From contig JAKQGS010000066.1 in NCBI GenBank assembly GCA_029556045.1, positions 1 through 5,981 of the forward strand: 5,981 nt of DNA, written 5' to 3'. Each line of letters opens with the position of its first letter. Within the stretch, counting starts at the first letter, position 1. Source of the DNA: Pseudomonadota bacterium (lineage in GTDB: Bacteria; Bdellovibrionota; Oligoflexia; Oligoflexales; Oligoflexaceae). The position numbers were made by a program, and so were the translations under genes. Positions 1 to 5,981 of this stretch are shown in pieces. The notes below the pieces were generated by a model. That model worked only from the letters and a program-made list of their open reading frames with translations. It had not been told where the DNA came from and searched no databases.

Positions 1-494
1 TGCTGGCCGGTTTGGCCGCGGGCATAAAAAGTACGAGACACCTGCGCCCCGCCAAAGGAGCGGTTTGCCAGCAGACCTCCGTATTCACGGGCAAAGGGAA
101 CCCCTTGGGCCACGCACTGATCGATGATATTCACGCTGACCTGAGCCAGGCGGTATACATTGGCCTCGCGAGCCCGAAAGTCGCCCCCCTTTACCGTGTC
201 GTAAAAAAGGCGGAAAATACTGTCACCGTCATTTTGGTAATTCTTGGCGGCATTGATGCCCCCCTGGGCCGCAATGGAGTGAGCCCGACGGGCGCTGTCC
301 TGAAAGCAAAATGCCTTGACCTTATAGCCCAACTCTCCCAAAGTCGCCGCCGCCGATGCGCCCGCTAAACCGGTGCCCACCACAATCACTTCATATTTAC
401 GTTTGTTGGCCGGGTTCACCAACTTCATGTCAAAACGATGTTTGTCCCATTTTTCTGCGAGCGGGCCCGCAGGAATCTTTGCGTCTAATTTCAT
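1..494 (-). CDS. sdhA: Succinate dehydrogenase/fumarate reductase flavoprotein subunit, N-terminal part (cut by window edge)
   Basis: This is the catalytic FAD subunit of complex II, which interconverts succinate and fumarate on the cytoplasmic face of the inner membrane. Only the first 164 codons are present; the frame stays open to the left edge, while the family is usually about 580-650 residues. After a leader of about 33 residues comes a Rossmann FAD-binding segment, [15 protein letters not shown], with the GxGxxG glycines at 40, 42 and 45. The segment [15 protein letters not shown] follows, in which His72 matches the histidine that carries covalently bound FAD in this family. Further conserved stretches are [12 protein letters not shown] (102-113) and [18 protein letters not shown] (147-164). 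The ATG at 494-492 has a GGGGAG Shine-Dalgarno about nine bases upstream. It starts 18 bases after the sdhC stop, the usual order in B-type sdhCAB operons. Direction (dehydrogenase or fumarate reductase) cannot be told from this fragment. Confidence 0.96.
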   Translation of the reverse strand, partial: MKLDAKIPAGPLAEKWDKHRFDMKLVNPANKRKYEVIVVGTGLAGASAAATLGELGYKVKAFCFQDSARRAHSIAAQGGINAAKNYQNDGDSIFRLFYDTVKGGDFRAREANVYRLAQVSVNIIDQCVAQGVPFAREYGGLLANRSFGGAQVSRTFYARGQTGQ

Positions 495-512
495 GAAAAA
501 CTTCTCCCCATC

Positions 513-1190
513 CTAACGTACAATGCCAAGCCAGACAGAAACTGGAATTGAGATATTGCCAAGAACCACAAGCCAACCCAATACCGGCCCCAGGCGACGG
601 ATGCAGGGATTGTACTTTGGGTGATTAAGACCCAGCGACTGAAACAGGCTGGAAAGTCCGTGACTCAAATGGATGCCCAACACCACCATGGCGGCCACAT
701 AAAAAAATGATATGGCCGGTTGGGAAAAACCCTCGACCACCATACGGTAGACGTCCGGGCGATTCAGACTATCCACAGAGGCCCCTGTGAGATTAGCCAG
801 GCGAAAAGTATAGTGGAGCAGGTGATAGATCAAAAACAGCAGAACAAATAGTCCCGTCATGGGCATGGTACGGGAAGCAAACGATGCCTGAATGGTATTT
901 TTAAATACATACGGATAGGGGCGAGCCTCTCGGTTGGCGCGAGTCAGGCGGATGGCGGTCACAATATGCACCACAAACAGGACCACCAGGCCGCCCCGCA
1001 GGATCCACAACAATCCAAAAGGAAGCTGCCGTAGCGATACCGCGTAAGCATTTAGGGCTTCCGGACCTACAAAAATATTTAGATTGCCTAAAAGATGGGC
1101 AATTAAAAATCCATAAAGACCCAATCCCGTCAGAGCCATTAAATATTTTGACCCGAGGGAAGAACAAAAAATGGAACGCATCCGACTCAT
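513..1190 (-). CDS. sdhC: Succinate dehydrogenase/fumarate reductase cytochrome b558 subunit
   Basis: This is the membrane anchor of a B-type (Bacillus/Wolinella-like) complex II: a single polypeptide with five helices and two haems b that passes electrons between the iron-sulfur subunit and the quinone pool. At 225 residues it has family length. Hydrophobic helices lie near 17-40, 60-82, 108-130, 155-180 and 200-223. Histidines suited to bis-His haem ligation occur in the first four helices: His32, His75, His123 or His126, and His174 or His177. The N-terminus SSLGSKYLMALTGL is typical of the family. The first ATG is chosen because GGAG (1200-1197) sits six bases upstream; the second Met, three codons in, would be too far from it. 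The gene leads an operon with sdhA, and its own promoter region lies at 1191-1317. No separate sdhD is expected for this type. Confidence 0.95.
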   Translation of the reverse strand: MSRMRSIFCSSLGSKYLMALTGLGLYGFLIAHLLGNLNIFVGPEALNAYAVSLRQLPFGLLWILRGGLVVLFVVHIVTAIRLTRANREARPYPYVFKNTIQASFASRTMPMTGLFVLLFLIYHLLHYTFRLANLTGASVDSLNRPDVYRMVVEGFSQPAISFFYVAAMVVLGIHLSHGLSSLFQSLGLNHPKYNPCIRRLGPVLGWLVVLGNISIPVSVWLGIVR

Positions 1191-1317
1191 TGACTACTCC
1201 GGTAACTGTCTTTGATGTGAGACACAAATTAATTGTGTGAACCTAAGGAATGACGTCCCCTATACCTAATGCAAATGAATCCAATAGTCCACGGCAAGAA
1301 TGGGGGAAAAACAACAA
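1191..1317 (-). promoter_or_regulatory. Leader and tentative promoter of the sdhCA operon
   Basis: The stretch between the upstream terminator and sdhC holds no ORF of note and must supply the sdh promoter. The best sigma70-like pair I can find on the minus strand is TATTGG (1286-1281) and TATAGG (1264-1259) with a 16-base spacer. Each box is only a partial consensus match, so the exact placement is uncertain. If it is correct, the transcript would carry a leader of about 60 bases that contains the palindrome at 1222-1238 and the GGAG at 1200-1197. Confidence 0.35.
1222..1238. promoter_or_regulatory. 17-base palindrome in the sdhC leader, possible operator
   Basis: The sequence ACACAAATTAATTGTGT is an inverted repeat: seven of the eight base pairs around the central base match, and the outer six (ACACAA/TTGTGT) are perfect. 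It lies about 32 bases upstream of the sdhC start and downstream of the tentative promoter, a placement that would suit a repressor. The A+T-rich centre makes it a poor RNA hairpin or terminator, so a dimeric DNA-binding protein is the likelier reader. It does not fit FNR (TTGAT-N4-ATCAA) and fits CRP poorly. The regulator is unknown. Confidence 0.35.
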
Positions 1318-1342
1318 AAAACCCAGCATGGCGCTGGGTTTT
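1318..1342 (-). terminator. Intrinsic terminator after the M16 peptidase gene
   Basis: A perfect 10-bp stem, AAAACCCAGC paired with GCTGGGTTTT, encloses a five-base loop. Read on the minus strand, the descending arm continues into GGGTTTTTTGTTGTTTTT, a strong U-tract. It begins 23 bases past the peptidase stop codon, so it should end the barrel-peptidase transcript and insulate the sdh operon that follows. The plus-strand reading also has a short T-run, but no plus-strand gene needs it. Confidence 0.9.
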
Positions 1343-1365
1343 GCGTTTCATGTTTACCCATAATT

Positions 1366-3966
1366 TCAGGCGGTTAATGGGCCAACCATCACCTGGACCT
1401 GGGGCTGATCCTTCATCAAACGGCAAGCTACTTTTTGCACATCCTCCACTTTAACAGCCGCAACCTTTTTGGGGTATGTGAGAAAGTCGTTATAGCCGAT
1501 ACCATAAAGCTCCATCAAAGCCAGAGTCATGGCCTGGGCTTCACCCCGCTCCAAATCCGCTTCATGCGAGCCAATCAGGTAGTTGACCGCCCGCTCCAGC
1601 TCCCCGGCATCAACGGCCCGGTCCTGAATATCGCTTAGCTCCCGCATTAAGGCTGCCTGGGCCCGCTCCACCTTTTCGTTGGCCGTGGCAATATAGGCCC
1701 CAAAGACACCCGGATGCTTGCCATAACTGCTCAAGGGTGAAACAGAATAGGCCAGACTTTCCGCGTCCCGCAACTTCAGGAACAATCGTCCACCCGAGCC
1801 TCCCAAAATCATCGAGAGGACGTCGAGGGCTGCACGGTCCTTGTCCCCCCAGGCCAATCCCCTGAATCCCATCACAATATGGGTTTGCTCTTTGTCTTTT
1901 GCCAAACGCACCAAACCCACGACTGGTTTCTGAGTCAGGGCTTTTTCCGCCTGGGCAAACACACGTGGCTGGCTTTGGCGGGGCTTCCAATGACTGACCA
2001 AAGAGGTCTCTAAAAGTTTTTTCATGGTGGCCGGGTCATCCGGTCCCACACAACCCAACACCCAAGGGCCGTCGTCCCTTAACTGCAAAAACCTTTTTTT
2101 CAGGAACTCCGGCGTGAAACGGAGGACTGACTCTTTGAGGCCGTGGGCGGGCCAGCGGTAGGGGTGCTCCCCATAGAGCCTCTCCTGAAAGGCTCTGAGG
2201 GCCATGGAAGATGGAGAGTCTTCTTCAAGCCGCAGGGTGTCCATGATATCCCTCTTAATGGCATCCCACTGCTCTTCGGCAAATTCCGGGTGTAAAAAGG
2301 CCTCAATCCAAAGGGGCAGAAGATCCGAAATCTGGTCGGCCAGGCAGTGCAGCTTTACCCCAAAACTGTCTTTCCCAGAAAATCCCTGCAGCTCCGCACC
2401 AGCACCCTCAACCTTTTCCAGTAATTGATCGTAGGTTAACGACCGGGTCGCGGTGCCCAGAAGCGAGGACAATGCATGATACAGACCAGCCTCTTCACGG
2501 GACTCGCCACGAACGCCGCCTTCCGAGGCTGCCACCAGGGAAAACATCTGAGAGCTGGGGTTTTGGCGGTAGACCAACTTGATGCCCGGGGCCATCTCAA
2601 AAAGAACCGGTGCGAATTCTCCTTCATCGCGCCCCTGTTGCGCCGCTATGGCAGCAACCGGTTCATCGGCGATCCGTCGGGCCTCCTCCAGACCCTGCCG
2701 AAAGGCCGTGCGCACGTCTTCCTCGTTGATTGTAGATTTTTGAGGCAGCAGCCCCACGATCACGGCGTGCTCTGGATTCAGCCAACGCTCCAGGGTTCCC
2801 TGAATCTTTTGCACCGTGGTTTTATTTACCAGAGTTTCATAAACATCATCGTAGAGGGTTTTATGAGACGTCATCAGGCCGTAACCCAGGCTTCTGGCCT
2901 GCCCCACCACCGTCTCTTCCTGTGAGCAGCGCTCCATGCGCAGGTTAGCCCGCGCCCGACCCAACTCCTGTGTCGTGATCGATTGACCAGCCCGAATTAG
3001 AGCAACCTCCCGCGCCAGCCCGGTCAACGCTTTCAGGTAGGTTTCCTCAGGGGCAAAGGCACTCAACTCAAAAATACCGCCAAAGTGCGGAGCGTACAGT
3101 GAGCATCCCACCGACCCCACAACCCCCTCACGATCCCGCAACCGTCGGTTGAGGCGACTGGCATCCCCAGCCCCCAACGCAAACGCCACCAGATCCAGAT
3201 CGATGGTATCCGTATGCTCCAGCCCAGGAGCCGGAAAGGCGATCTCCAGGCGCGGCTGTTGGTAGTCCCCTTTGATCAATGTCACACCCAGACTTTTGGG
3301 GTAACACCTTTCTCCCAGAGGATGGCGTGGGCCCACCCTGCCCTGCGGACGACCAAAATGCTCCAGCACCAGGGGCCAGATATCCGCGCAGTGAAAGTCT
3401 CCGACCATGACCAAGCTGATATTTTCCGGTTGATACCACTGGTTATAAAAGCGCATCACGTCCTGGCGCTCAAACCCAGCAACCGATTCCTCCGATCCGA
3501 TGATCGGTCGGGCCGCCTCAGTGCCCGCATACATGCATTCAAAAACCTTGCGCCCTACCTTATTGGAAGGGCTGTCGTTACCACGACGGATCTCTTCCAG
3601 GACCACCTCTTTTTCCTTGGCCAACTCCACCGGATCAAAGGTGCTGTTGAATATGGCATCGCTCAGCAATTCAATGCCGGTCTGGGTATGGCGACTGGAA
3701 AGGGTGAGATAATAAACCGTACGATCAAAGGTGGTGTAGGCGTTCATGTCGCCACCACAAGCCTCCACTGTTGCAGAGATCTCCCCCACCTTTCGTTTGG
3801 TGGTGCCCTTGAACAGCATGTGTTCAATCAGGTGGGCCATGCCCCGCTGATCCTTGTCCTCGTCCAGTGAGCCGGCTTTGACCCAACATTGGATAGCCAC
3901 CATTTTGGAAAAGTGATTTTCCTTCAGAACAACTTCCAATCCATTGGGGAGAATACGATGAAGCAT
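1366..3966 (-). CDS. Two-module M16 family zinc metallopeptidase (pitrilysin/insulinase type)
   Basis: A predicted zinc endopeptidase of family M16 with 866 residues, the length of single-chain members built from two pseudo-symmetric halves. The first half carries the inverted zinc motif HLIEH (His45, Glu48, His49). A downstream pair, Glu118 and Glu125, has the EX6E spacing of the family; one of them supplies the third metal ligand. The second half starts near residue 455. Its equivalent site reads HALSS (497-501), so Glu and the second His are lost and the module is non-catalytic. The segment GGRLFLKLRDAESLAY (725-740) carries the Arg727/Tyr740 pair that helps bind substrate in this family. 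No signal peptide or membrane segment is seen, so the protein looks cytoplasmic. The ATG at 3966 has AAAGG about nine bases upstream and lies 18 bases after the stop of the barrel gene, suggesting co-transcription. Family membership is firm; the substrate is unknown. Confidence 0.93.
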   Translation of the reverse strand: MLHRILPNGLEVVLKENHFSKMVAIQCWVKAGSLDEDKDQRGMAHLIEHMLFKGTTKRKVGEISATVEACGGDMNAYTTFDRTVYYLTLSSRHTQTGIELLSDAIFNSTFDPVELAKEKEVVLEEIRRGNDSPSNKVGRKVFECMYAGTEAARPIIGSEESVAGFERQDVMRFYNQWYQPENISLVMVGDFHCADIWPLVLEHFGRPQGRVGPRHPLGERCYPKSLGVTLIKGDYQQPRLEIAFPAPGLEHTDTIDLDLVAFALGAGDASRLNRRLRDREGVVGSVGCSLYAPHFGGIFELSAFAPEETYLKALTGLAREVALIRAGQSITTQELGRARANLRMERCSQEETVVGQARSLGYGLMTSHKTLYDDVYETLVNKTTVQKIQGTLERWLNPEHAVIVGLLPQKSTINEEDVRTAFRQGLEEARRIADEPVAAIAAQQGRDEGEFAPVLFEMAPGIKLVYRQNPSSQMFSLVAASEGGVRGESREEAGLYHALSSLLGTATRSLTYDQLLEKVEGAGAELQGFSGKDSFGVKLHCLADQISDLLPLWIEAFLHPEFAEEQWDAIKRDIMDTLRLEEDSPSSMALRAFQERLYGEHPYRWPAHGLKESVLRFTPEFLKKRFLQLRDDGPWVLGCVGPDDPATMKKLLETSLVSHWKPRQSQPRVFAQAEKALTQKPVVGLVRLAKDKEQTHIVMGFRGLAWGDKDRAALDVLSMILGGSGGRLFLKLRDAESLAYSVSPLSSYGKHPGVFGAYIATANEKVERAQAALMRELSDIQDRAVDAGELERAVNYLIGSHEADLERGEAQAMTLALMELYGIGYNDFLTYPKKVAAVKVEDVQKVACRLMKDQPQVQVMVGPLTA

Positions 3967-3984
3967 GGGTCAAAGCCTTTCCAG

Positions 3985-5007
3985 TTAGATAGACGCTTGA
4001 AAGTTCAGGTTTACTGCCGAGTGAATCTCCGACCGCTCAAGATAGGGGCGCGAGACCATGTAGGAAATACCAAAATGGTTCTGCTCAAGGCCCAGCCCGC
4101 CACTCACGGATCGGCGGGGGTCGTCTTTGACCACAGAGGCTCCATAGGCCAGCGACATCTTCAAGAGGCTATAAATTCTGGCCGACAGAGAGCCAATCAC
4201 CATCCTCTCGGGTTTCTCCAGATCAACGGTCGTCGCGTTATTTTGTAGAGCCACTCCTGCTCCGACACCACCCGCCCGCAGACCAATATCCAACTCGGGA
4301 AAGGCTCCTTCGATCGCGGGAATACGTTCCCGCTCAACAGCCTCAAGCCCAACCGTAGCCAGATTACCCCAAAGAGCGAGGGCACCACCCGCCCGGATGG
4401 TGCGCGGTGCAAAATCACGCGCCTCTTCATTGCGCAGATTCATCACCGAAGCCCCCAGCTTAAGTCCGGGCAAAATGCTCCCTGCCAGACCAACGCCAAA
4501 CGTCACATGACTGGACTTCTCCCATCCCAAAAAACGTCCGGGGTCATCCGAACGCTTGAGCCCTTCGACATATTGCGCTGTGGCTCCCAATGCTATCCAA
4601 CGTGCCGCGCCCCCCAGTCCCAGGCTTAATCGTTTGTTAACCTTACCGTCGTCAGTTGCTCCATAAGCGCGATCCTGGGCTTTTTCAGAAAATCCGGTAA
4701 AAGAGAGGCCGGCAGCAAGACGAGCGGTTTTTGAATCCACCACCCCACCCTGCATGTATTTGCGTCCAGCGGTGGGCCAATGATACCCGAGATCGACCTG
4801 ATAAACGGTTTCCAGCGGCAGCAGCGCGGGGTTTGCCAAAACTGTCGCAGATCCTTGCGCAGCAGCCACCCCCGCATTGCCGATCGCGAGTCCGTTGCCG
4901 CCGATGGATTCAAATTCATCCGGAACCGTCCGTACCAGTTCATCCGCAAGGAGCGCTGAGCTTCCTGCCGTCAGACAAACGATCAGACCAAGCAATAGTC
5001 GATTCAT
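3985..5007 (-). CDS. Predicted outer-membrane beta-barrel protein, PorV/FadL-like
   Basis: A 340-residue predicted exported protein. Residues 1-21 form a type I signal peptide: a basic Arg3, a hydrophobic core LLLGLIVCL, and likely cleavage after ALLA or a few residues earlier. Cys11 is not in a lipobox (the preceding residue is Val). Residues 37-63 (GNGLAIGNAGVAAAQGSATV, then LANPALL) match the N-terminal pattern of PorV/FadL/TraF-like barrels, in which a Gly-rich segment is followed by an Asn-Pro-Ala turn. The rest alternates short amphipathic strands rich in Gly, Ala and aromatic residues (for example LAAGLSFTGF, LKLGASVMNL, LKMSLAYGASV), and the chain ends in a strand AVNLNFQ with no extra domain. 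GGAGAGG stands six bases before the ATG, supporting this start. It probably has its own promoter at 5037-5064 and shares a transcript with the M16 peptidase. Localisation is inferred with fair confidence; the transported substrate or partner is not known. Confidence 0.72.
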   Translation of the reverse strand: MNRLLLGLIVCLTAGSSALLADELVRTVPDEFESIGGNGLAIGNAGVAAAQGSATVLANPALLPLETVYQVDLGYHWPTAGRKYMQGGVVDSKTARLAAGLSFTGFSEKAQDRAYGATDDGKVNKRLSLGLGGAARWIALGATAQYVEGLKRSDDPGRFLGWEKSSHVTFGVGLAGSILPGLKLGASVMNLRNEEARDFAPRTIRAGGALALWGNLATVGLEAVERERIPAIEGAFPELDIGLRAGGVGAGVALQNNATTVDLEKPERMVIGSLSARIYSLLKMSLAYGASVVKDDPRRSVSGGLGLEQNHFGISYMVSRPYLERSEIHSAVNLNFQASI

Positions 5008-5036
5008 GGCAAACCTCTCCTGAAGTCATCAACACG

Positions 5037-5064
5037 TCTATAAAGTGTATCAGATAGAGATCAA
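5037..5064 (-). promoter_or_regulatory. Likely sigma70-type promoter for the barrel-peptidase operon
   Basis: On the minus strand TTGATC (5064-5059, four of six to TTGACA) and TATAGA (5042-5037, four of six to TATAAT) are separated by 16 bases. Transcription would begin about 20 bases before the strong GGAGAGG ribosome site of the barrel gene. An overlapping alternative, TTGGCG (5074-5069) with GATACA (5051-5046), is weaker. Confidence 0.4.
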
Positions 5065-5070
5065 GGGACG

Positions 5071-5138
5071 CCAATGACATTCGGGTATTCTTCCTCATGT
5101 CATCGAAGGACTGCGGGTCTGAACTGTCGATTCATTGG
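5071..5138. repeat. Nested inverted repeats upstream of the barrel-gene promoter
   Basis: Two short perfect inverted repeats overlap here. ATGACAT (5074-5080) pairs with ATGTCAT (5097-5103) across 16 bases, and CCAATGA (5071-5077) pairs with TCATTGG (5132-5138). They share bases, so only one can form at a time. The stretch may be a decayed relative of the neighbouring REP-like element or a protein-binding site just upstream of the -35 box. Short arms of this size can arise by chance. Confidence 0.3.
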
Positions 5139-5150
5139 TTTTTGGCCAGC

Positions 5151-5221
5151 GGCGTCATCCTGAACGAAGTGAAGGATCTGAGATTCTTTTCCTTCACACT
5201 GCTCAGGGTCAGAATGGCGCC
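5151..5221. repeat. REP-like imperfect palindromic element downstream of yajC
   Basis: A 71-base imperfect palindrome. The outer arms GGCGTCATCCTG (5151-5162) and CAGAATGGCGCC (5210-5221) are complementary at ten of twelve positions. The inner arms GTGAAGGA (5169-5176) and TCCTTCAC (5190-5197) pair perfectly around a 13-base loop, with unequal internal loops between inner and outer stems. The left arm resembles the family of dispersed repeats of the type GTCATCCTGAGCGAAG...GAAGGATCT that I recall from many bacterial genomes, and the right arm is a diverged partner. It starts ten bases past the yajC stop, a typical position for REP/MITE-like elements, and could protect or end the yajC mRNA. 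There is no U-tract on the minus strand, so it is not a standard intrinsic terminator. No transposase or target-site duplication is seen. Confidence 0.7.
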
Positions 5222-5230
5222 GTTAGACCA

Positions 5231-5569
5231 CTATTTAGCGGGTGCTGGAGTGGATTTGGATAAAGTGGCGATGTTGTTTTTCGTGACTTTTAACGTGGCG
5301 GTGCCGCTCTCGATGGTGACAAATGTGTCCGCAACCGATTTTACACGGCCAATGATGCCACCGGTGGTAATCACCTCTTCACCTGCCTTGAGGTTTTTCA
5401 ATAACTCCCCATGCTCACGCGTTTTACGGGCCTGTGGACGAATGATCAGGAAATACATGATAAAGAGAAAGCCTACCGGCATGATCAGCATTTCCAGCAT
5501 GGAGGGCTGCGCGGCTGCGGTCGGTGCGGATTGGGCCATGGCCATTGGAATCAGGTTCAAATCAAACAT
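5231..5569 (-). CDS. yajC: Preprotein translocase subunit YajC
   Basis: YajC is a small inner-membrane protein that associates with SecDF and SecYEG during protein export. The 112-residue length matches the family. A short N-terminal segment rich in Ala, Gln and Ser is followed by one membrane helix (about 26-43, LEMLIMPVGFLFIMYFLIIR). It runs into the hallmark RPQ (44-46), and a cytoplasmic domain carries the conserved pattern LKAGEEVITTGGIIGRV (60-76) and a Thr/Val-rich beta region ending near NNIATL. The tail is Pro/Ala/Lys-rich. The first ATG has GGGAGA about five bases upstream, which supports it over the in-frame Met9 and Met11. A TACAAT box at 5592-5587 suggests its own promoter. The next gene downstream is a barrel protein, not secD as in many genomes. 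Confidence 0.96.
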   Translation of the reverse strand: MFDLNLIPMAMAQSAPTAAAQPSMLEMLIMPVGFLFIMYFLIIRPQARKTREHGELLKNLKAGEEVITTGGIIGRVKSVADTFVTIESGTATLKVTKNNIATLSKSTPAPAK

Positions 5570-5586
5570 TATTGTCTCCCACGAAC

Positions 5587-5616
5587 ATTGTACGAAATCG
5601 GCGGGAGGCTACTGAA
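5587..5616 (-). promoter_or_regulatory. Possible promoter of yajC
   Basis: In the 61-base gap upstream of yajC the minus strand has TACAAT (5592-5587, five of six to the -10 consensus). Eighteen bases upstream is a weak -35, TTCAGT (5616-5611, three of six). The start point would fall within a few bases of the GGGAGA ribosome site, giving a very short leader. Read-through from the upstream gene is the alternative. Confidence 0.35.
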
Positions 5617-5630
5617 AATTGCGCCATTTA

Positions 5631-5981
5631 TCAAGCCGTAGTCACCAGCTCCTGGGCCTTTGGCTCCGGGACGGAGACCTCACGAATCTGTCGCACCTCT
5701 GTTTTAACGATCCGATAACTCATCAAAATAACTGATAATGCATAAGGAATAATCACAGTGGTTGCCCCTAGGACCAGGCACAGACCAATGCCATCCAGCA
5801 GGCGACTGAGGTACTCGGGATTGGCCACGAACCGGTAAGGGCCGGAGCGGATATGTGGCATTCCGGGAATAAATACACAGCGTTTGCTCCATAATCGACC
5901 CAATGACCGAATCGCCCAATGGCGAAATCCCACACCCAGCAGGATCATCAAGGCTCCCAAAAGCTTCAATGGTACGCTGGT
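5631..5981 (-). CDS. Isoprenylcysteine carboxyl methyltransferase (ICMT/YpbQ)-like membrane protein, C-terminal part
   Basis: A partial small membrane protein: 116 codons from the right edge to the stop. The frame is open to the edge. The only start near the edge is a TTG at 5969 with no ribosome site before it, so the true start almost certainly lies outside; family members are usually about 170-200 residues. Visible are a hydrophobic segment (about 5-19 of the fragment), RHWAIRSLGRLWS, then the ICMT/PEMT-type signature SGPYRFVANPEYLSR (46-60). Another hydrophobic stretch follows (about 64-88), and then YRIVKTEVRQI, which resembles the RIxxEExxL end motif of the family. Such enzymes use S-adenosylmethionine to methylate membrane-bound or lipid-linked substrates. 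Oddities are Asn54 where many members have His (HPxYL) and a single Glu in the end motif. The substrate is unknown. It ends 61 bases before yajC. Confidence 0.68.
   Translation of the reverse strand, partial: TSVPLKLLGALMILLGVGFRHWAIRSLGRLWSKRCVFIPGMPHIRSGPYRFVANPEYLSRLLDGIGLCLVLGATTVIIPYALSVILMSYRIVKTEVRQIREVSVPEPKAQELVTTA

Noticed and set aside
12..368. Plus-strand ORF of 118 codons at the left edge
   Set aside because: It is antisense to the N-terminal FAD domain of sdhA, whose conserved motifs are unmistakable on the other strand.
1212..1225. Possible FNR site starting with TTGAT
   Set aside because: Only one half-site fits; the second half reads GACAC instead of ATCAA.
2476..2925. Plus-strand ORF of 149 codons
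   Set aside because: Antisense shadow inside the peptidase gene, with no recognisable product.
3214..3870. Plus-strand ORF of 218 codons
   Set aside because: It lies wholly antisense to the M16 peptidase gene, including the zinc-site region, and its translation shows no domain.
4975..5007. Lipoprotein signal in the barrel protein (Cys11)
   Set aside because: The residue before Cys is Val and those before it are Leu-Ile, which does not fit a lipobox; a type I signal peptide fits better.
5534..5543. Palindrome GGCCATGGCC
   Set aside because: It falls within yajC codons for Met-Ala-Met-Ala and is explained by coding, with no sign of a regulatory role.
5097..5615. Plus-strand ORF of 172 codons
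   Set aside because: It runs across the REP-like element and antisense through the well-supported yajC. Its product has no recognisable family, so it is a shadow frame.
5967..5969. TTG as the start of the ICMT-like gene
   Set aside because: No Shine-Dalgarno precedes it, the frame is open to the window edge, and the product would be much shorter than the family.

Overview
All genes in this window read on the minus strand, so gene order runs from high to low coordinates. The layout looks like ordinary chromosomal housekeeping DNA from a Gram-negative bacterium. The evidence for that is an exported beta-barrel-like protein with a signal peptide, YajC of the Sec translocon, and a B-type succinate dehydrogenase/fumarate reductase. 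The flavoprotein N-terminus, with its short leader before the Rossmann fold, resembles proteins I recall from Bdellovibrio and other former Deltaproteobacteria. Bdellovibrionota or a relative is my best guess, but this is inference from remembered similarity, not a search.

Region by region: (1) 5631-5981 is the 3' part of a small membrane methyltransferase-like gene (isoprenylcysteine methyltransferase/YpbQ-like) that runs off the right edge. (2) 5231-5569 is yajC. (3) 5008-5230 is non-coding. It holds an imperfect palindromic REP-like element just after yajC, a second weaker inverted repeat, and a likely promoter for the next gene. (4) 3985-5007 encodes a predicted outer-membrane barrel protein of the PorV/FadL type. 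It is followed after 18 bases by (5) 1366-3966, a two-module M16 (pitrilysin/insulinase) zinc peptidase. These two probably form one transcript that ends at a clear intrinsic terminator (1318-1342). (6) 1191-1317 is the leader of the next operon, with a tentative promoter and a near-perfect 17-base palindrome. (7) 513-1190 is sdhC (five-helix di-haem cytochrome b), followed after 18 bases by (8) sdhA, cut by the left edge. sdhB would be expected just outside the window.

Functionally, SdhC and SdhA belong to respiratory complex II. YajC is an accessory of SecDF-YajC. The barrel protein and the M16 peptidase are linked by position only, and I cannot assign a substrate to either. I did not find a mobile element, CRISPR array, RNA gene or an evident new system. 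The points most worth a second look are the REP-like element, the palindrome in the sdh leader, the barrel-peptidase pairing and the apparent separation of yajC from secDF.
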